Assembly: GCA_905183005.1 (NCBI GenBank)
Contig: CAJJDO010000091.1
Span: forward strand, 62,001 to 126,000
Length of the DNA stretch: 64,000 nucleotides
Direction of reading: 5' to 3'
Origin: Paramecium pentaurelia
Lineage: Eukaryota; Ciliophora; Oligohymenophorea; Peniculida; Parameciidae
The notes beneath the pieces are model-generated. The model was not told the DNA's origin, did not search any database, and saw nothing but the letters and a program-made list of their open reading frames with translations. Of this stretch, positions 60,801 through 64,000 are shown in pieces; positions within the stretch are counted from its first letter, which is position 1; each line of letters opens with the position of its first letter. Position numbers and translations under genes: made by a program.

Positions 60801-62180
60801 AAATCCATGGGTAGTAGGACATGAATTATTTTGGTTGCTTAAGGCTTAATTACATGTAAGACCATCTTATGAAAGATATTCTTTATTGTTAGAATAACTA
60901 TTAATGCTTTGTGGAGAATTTAGGTAACAATTAATGAATGAAGTTCTTGTGGATAATGAATTATTTAATATTGCATAAAAGATCAAGGAAGAAAATATAC
61001 CAAAAGATTTACGCTAACATTATTTGAAAACAGAATTATTGTAACTTTATCCTAAATTGCCAAAACCATTCTCGTTTGCTTTAGATTCAAGAATGGAAGC
61101 ATAATCAATATAATATGATAAATGTAAGGTTATGGATTCTAAGAAAATGCCTTTATGGCTAGCTGTAATACCTAAATGTCTTGAAAATGATGATGAATTA
61201 TAATTATAACAACCAATCAACATAAAATAATAAGAAGAAAATCTTAATGGAAATATCTCAGTCATCATACCACAAGATGAAAATCTACATAATAATACTA
61301 AATAATAATAGGATTAAAAGGAATAAAAAGAATAAATTGAAGAAGAAGAGTAAAATAAATAACATCTTCTTAAAATCATTTTTAAAACTGGTGATGACAT
61401 TAGATAAGATATGTTGACACTATAATTAATAAAAATTATGGATAAGATATGGTTAGATGATGGTTTAGATTTTAGAATGAAACCTTATAAAACTATATCT
61501 ACATAAGACAATGTGGGAATGATTGAAGTTGTTAGCAATTCTTTGACGATTGAGAAAATTCATGGTTAAGGAGGTCTTATGGGGGCATTTTAATAAAAAA
61601 CTATATGGAATCATTTGAAAAAGAAAAATAGTGAGCCTCAATCATTTGAAACTGCTACTGATAATTTTCTTAGATCTTGCGCAGGTTATTGTGTTGCAAC
61701 TTATGTTCTTGGAATTGGAGATAGACATTCAGGTAACATTATGATTACAGACACTGGTCATCTATTTCATATTGATTTTGGCCATTTCTTGGGGAATTTC
61801 AAATAGAAGTTTGGAATTAAAAGAGAGAGAACTAAATTTGTATTAACTGAAGAAGTATTATTATTTATTAACATTAGATGGCATTTGTTATGGGAGGTAG
61901 AGATGGAGATCTCTTTAAAAAGTTTTAATAGGATTGTACTAATGCTTATAACTTAGTCAGAAAACATGGTCATTTTCTTATTAATATATTTTTAATGAAT
62001 TTATCTGCTGGTATGCCTGAATTGTAATAGGCTTCAAATGTAAAATATATAGAAGATTAATTGGCTTTAAATATATCTGATTAAGAAGCAACTGCAAAAT
62101 TTAAATAAGAGATTATCATATCTCTTAATGACACTTGGAGATAAATAGATAATTGGTTTCACTATATCAGAAGAAATTGA
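57873..62180 (+). CDS. Phosphatidylinositol 3-kinase catalytic subunit, class I-type
   Basis: 1,419 residues with introns 58048-58072 and 61855-61877. Order: an N-terminal part (MQQVEEKWLICADPDSG); a Ras-binding-like region (about 130-240, FSVKLRPKDDKNQFILQISG, FLTGNHPMLSYDRVR); a C2 domain from about 480 (ISVQVSLFHGCKLL, LNIWPFYKIDPRLL); a Ser/Asn/Gln-rich insert of about 130 residues; a helical PIK domain from about 830; and the kinase with KTGDDIRQDML, GIGDRHSGNIMI (about 1271), HIDFGHFLGN and activation loop KFGIKRERTKFVLT. The KRER basic box resembles class I enzymes that accept PtdIns(4,5)P2 rather than class III (Vps34). The C-terminal helix ends WFHYIRRN. It makes 3-phosphoinositides at membranes; no adaptor-binding domain is certain. 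Confidence 0.95.
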
Positions 62181-62201
62181 TGATTTGATAGAATAATATA
62201 C

Positions 62202-63192
62202 TCATTATAATTTGGTAATGATGTGTTAGATATTTTAATCTTCGGATTAGAATGTCTAAATCTATTCTTATAGTTCATTTAATTCTAATGATTTGTATGA
62301 CAATAGAATTTATCTAAAAATTGCTACTCTTTTGTAGTTCTATTAAGCATAATTCTCTAGAGTATGTTAAGCTAATTTAACAATTGCTTGTTTGATTTTG
62401 TCCTTGGATATTATCTTTTTCTTTATCTATTCATTCTAAATGAGTGTGAATAAAAGATGACTAAACTAAATTATATGAGTGTATAATATACATTATATTT
62501 GCTTCTTTCATAATTCTCATTAATTTCACTTAATTGACATAATTTAAGTATGACTGGAATGAGTGTAAATTAATAATTGAATATTAGTTTTCTAATATTT
62601 TACATTTAAATATTGCTGTTCTTTCTCATTAACACTAAACCTTTGACTATGATATCTGAAACAGCTTTTTTATCATGTTATGATATCTATTTTAGAATAA
62701 GATCAAGTAATTCAAAGAATCTTTTATTAATAGATTTGTCTTAGCATTTATGTAAATAAGTTATTAATGTTTCACAACACTATTTCATATTATCAATATG
62801 CTCTCCCAAATCTCCTTTTTGTATGATTTAGTGTATTAATTTACATACTCTATTGATATACTAAATTTTTTAAGGATTCTTGAAATCACTAATCATTTTA
62901 ATGAATGGATAAATTCTCTCAATAAAAATTGATGGGTTCTTAGTATTTGAAACAAAAATCTCAACTAATTCAAGAACTCTTGATTTGAATTCCACAACCT
63001 TTTTCTCTTTTTCTTTCTAAAAGTAAATAAATAAATTTATACAATTGTGGCAATAGAATTAGTGTTTGCTTTAGATAAAGTCTTAATTAAATCATCATTA
63101 AGATCTTCTTATAATAATTCAATTTCTTATTCTTAGAAATCTGGTTGAGGAGGAATAACAGTGATATTCGATTTTTTTTATTATTTAACCAT
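62202..63192 (-). CDS. Pol5/MYBBP1A-like C-terminal protein
   Basis: 312 residues with introns (plus-strand) 63017-63042 and 62466-62491. An acidic N-terminus (LLQEDLNDDLIKTLSK) leads into helices with EFKSRVLELVEIFVS, NPSIFIERIYPFIKMI, QYINRVCKLIHQII, CCETLITYLHKC and FFELLDLILKQISQ. The D-L-N-D-D then F-x-x-R-V-L-x-L-V-E-x-F pattern resembles the C-terminal part of DNA polymerase phi/Pol5/MYBBP1A, nucleolar HEAT-repeat proteins in ribosome biogenesis. Those proteins are usually over 1,000 residues, so only a C-terminal piece would be present. The N-terminal part was not found in the 23-bp gap to the next gene. It is convergent with PI3K, 21 bp apart. Moderate family confidence; coding status is strong. 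Confidence 0.7.
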
Positions 63193-63215
63193 AATTAATA
63201 TATTATTATATTGTA

Positions 63216-64000
63216 TCAAACTTAGAATGTTTTTAGATCGTCAGCTACTGTTAATTCAAATCCTGTATTGGCTCTGACCCATTCAAGAGTAGTGTCGCTA
63301 GAGATTTCTGTCAAAACCAATTGTCCATCTCTCTTAACAAATACAGCCTTGTCTAACAGAATTATTAAATTTAATACCTGTAATAACTTGACTAACTTTG
63401 TTCATACCTGTTGCTGGATATTATAATTGATTAACAAATTTGACTTCTCCTTTAGCAGTATGTTCCATAACAACCAGTACTTTAGATCCAGAAGCAACTA
63501 AATCCATTGCACCTCCCATTCCTTTCACCATCTTTCCTGGAATAACCCAATTAGCAATATCTCCTTATTTTGTTATTTGCATAGCTCCTAATACTGTCAT
63601 ATCTAAATGTCCTCCTCTGATTATTCCAAATGATTCACTGCTTTCAAAAGTAGTGGCACCAGAATTCAAAGTGCATGATTCTTTTCCTGCATTTTAAAGA
63701 TCACCTAATTCTTGGCCTAATTTAGGATATGGACCAACTCCAATTGCACCTATTTCTGTATGAAAATGAATTGTCATGCTTTTATCAAGAAATGCTGGTA
63801 TGAGAGTTGGGATTCCAATACCCAAATTCACATACATACCATCTTAAAATTCTTAGGCTGCTCTCTTTGCTATTCTATTTCTTATTGCATTTTATTTTCC
63901 TTATGGCTTGATATCTAAAAAATAGTATGTCTATAATACCTTTATTCTTATCATACACACTTTAATCATACACAAGTCTTTCAACTGTCTTAAGATAATT
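63216..64000 (-). CDS. Succinyl-CoA:3-ketoacid CoA-transferase, C-terminal part (5' cut off by window)
   Basis: Stop at 63216-63218; the gene runs past the window end. Introns (plus-strand) 63915-63939 and 63353-63377. The visible residues are the beta half of SCOT: RIAKRAAQEFQDGMYVNLGI, GIPTLIPAFLDKSMTIHFHT, ENG-loop equivalent TEIGAIGVGPYP, LNSGATTFESSESFGIIRGG, HLDMTVLGAMQ, GDIANWVIPGKMVKGMGGAMD, VVMEHTAKG, and the C-terminal ELTVADDLKTF. The catalytic Glu of the enzyme-CoA intermediate corresponds to the Glu in TEIGAIG. SCOT transfers CoA from succinyl-CoA to acetoacetate in mitochondrial ketone-body use. Stop is 23 bp from the next gene's start. Confidence 0.93.

Overview
This is a protist macronuclear-type sequence that must be read with ciliate nuclear code 6: TAA and TAG encode Gln and TGA is the only stop. 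Genes that look broken into 60-100 codon pieces under the standard code become long conserved proteins. The introns are tiny, 20-30 nt (up to about 32), nearly all GTA...TAG or GTA...AAG. With the AT richness and close gene packing this points to Paramecium or a near relative. For each complete multi-exon gene model the spliced length came out a multiple of three, which supports the intron calls.

Layout. 1-9.4 kb: an alveolin-like protein (5' cut off), a cyclic-nucleotide-binding protein, tRNA-Ile(AAU), TFIIH subunit p44/Ssl1, a small Ser/Thr kinase, tyrosyl-tRNA synthetase, a coiled-coil protein, an Aurora-like kinase with an altered DFG motif, and a RING/IBR protein. 9.7-16.9 kb: a large PAS/TmcB-like multi-pass membrane protein, a RING protein and an unknown signal-peptide protein. 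17-29 kb: a vWA-alpha-kinase fusion, a zinc-finger protein carrying a long in-frame 72-bp minisatellite, and an LRR protein with a multi-pass membrane tail. 29.4-30 kb: eIF1A, followed by an unresolved, possibly decayed stretch. 31.3-47.6 kb: an axonemal dynein heavy chain of about 4,588 residues. 48-51.8 kb: a TPR protein. 52.4-64 kb: HMG-box protein, TLDc protein, a small ORF plus WD40-like protein, an AGC kinase, a class I-type PI3-kinase, a Pol5/MYBBP1A-like C-terminal protein, and the C-terminal half of a succinyl-CoA:3-ketoacid CoA-transferase.

Assembly. Single N bases at 37381, 40505 and 48914 each sit exactly between two direct copies of a 1,215, 1,216 and 1,177 bp block. The first two fall inside the dynein gene and break its frame. 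Removing one copy plus the N from each gives an exact multiple of three codons and normal dynein spacing, so these are almost certainly unmerged contig overlaps and not biological duplications.

The genes are mostly independent monocistronic units on both strands. Themes are motility and cortex (dynein, alveolin-like), signalling (five protein kinases, PI3-kinase, CNB protein) and housekeeping. The AGC kinase and PI3-kinase are adjacent, 87 nt apart. I did not find a clear new multi-gene system. The items most worth a second look are the kinase variants, the minisatellite protein, the overlapping small ORF/WD40 pair, an E2F-like site ahead of the HMG gene, and the unresolved 30-31.2 kb stretch.
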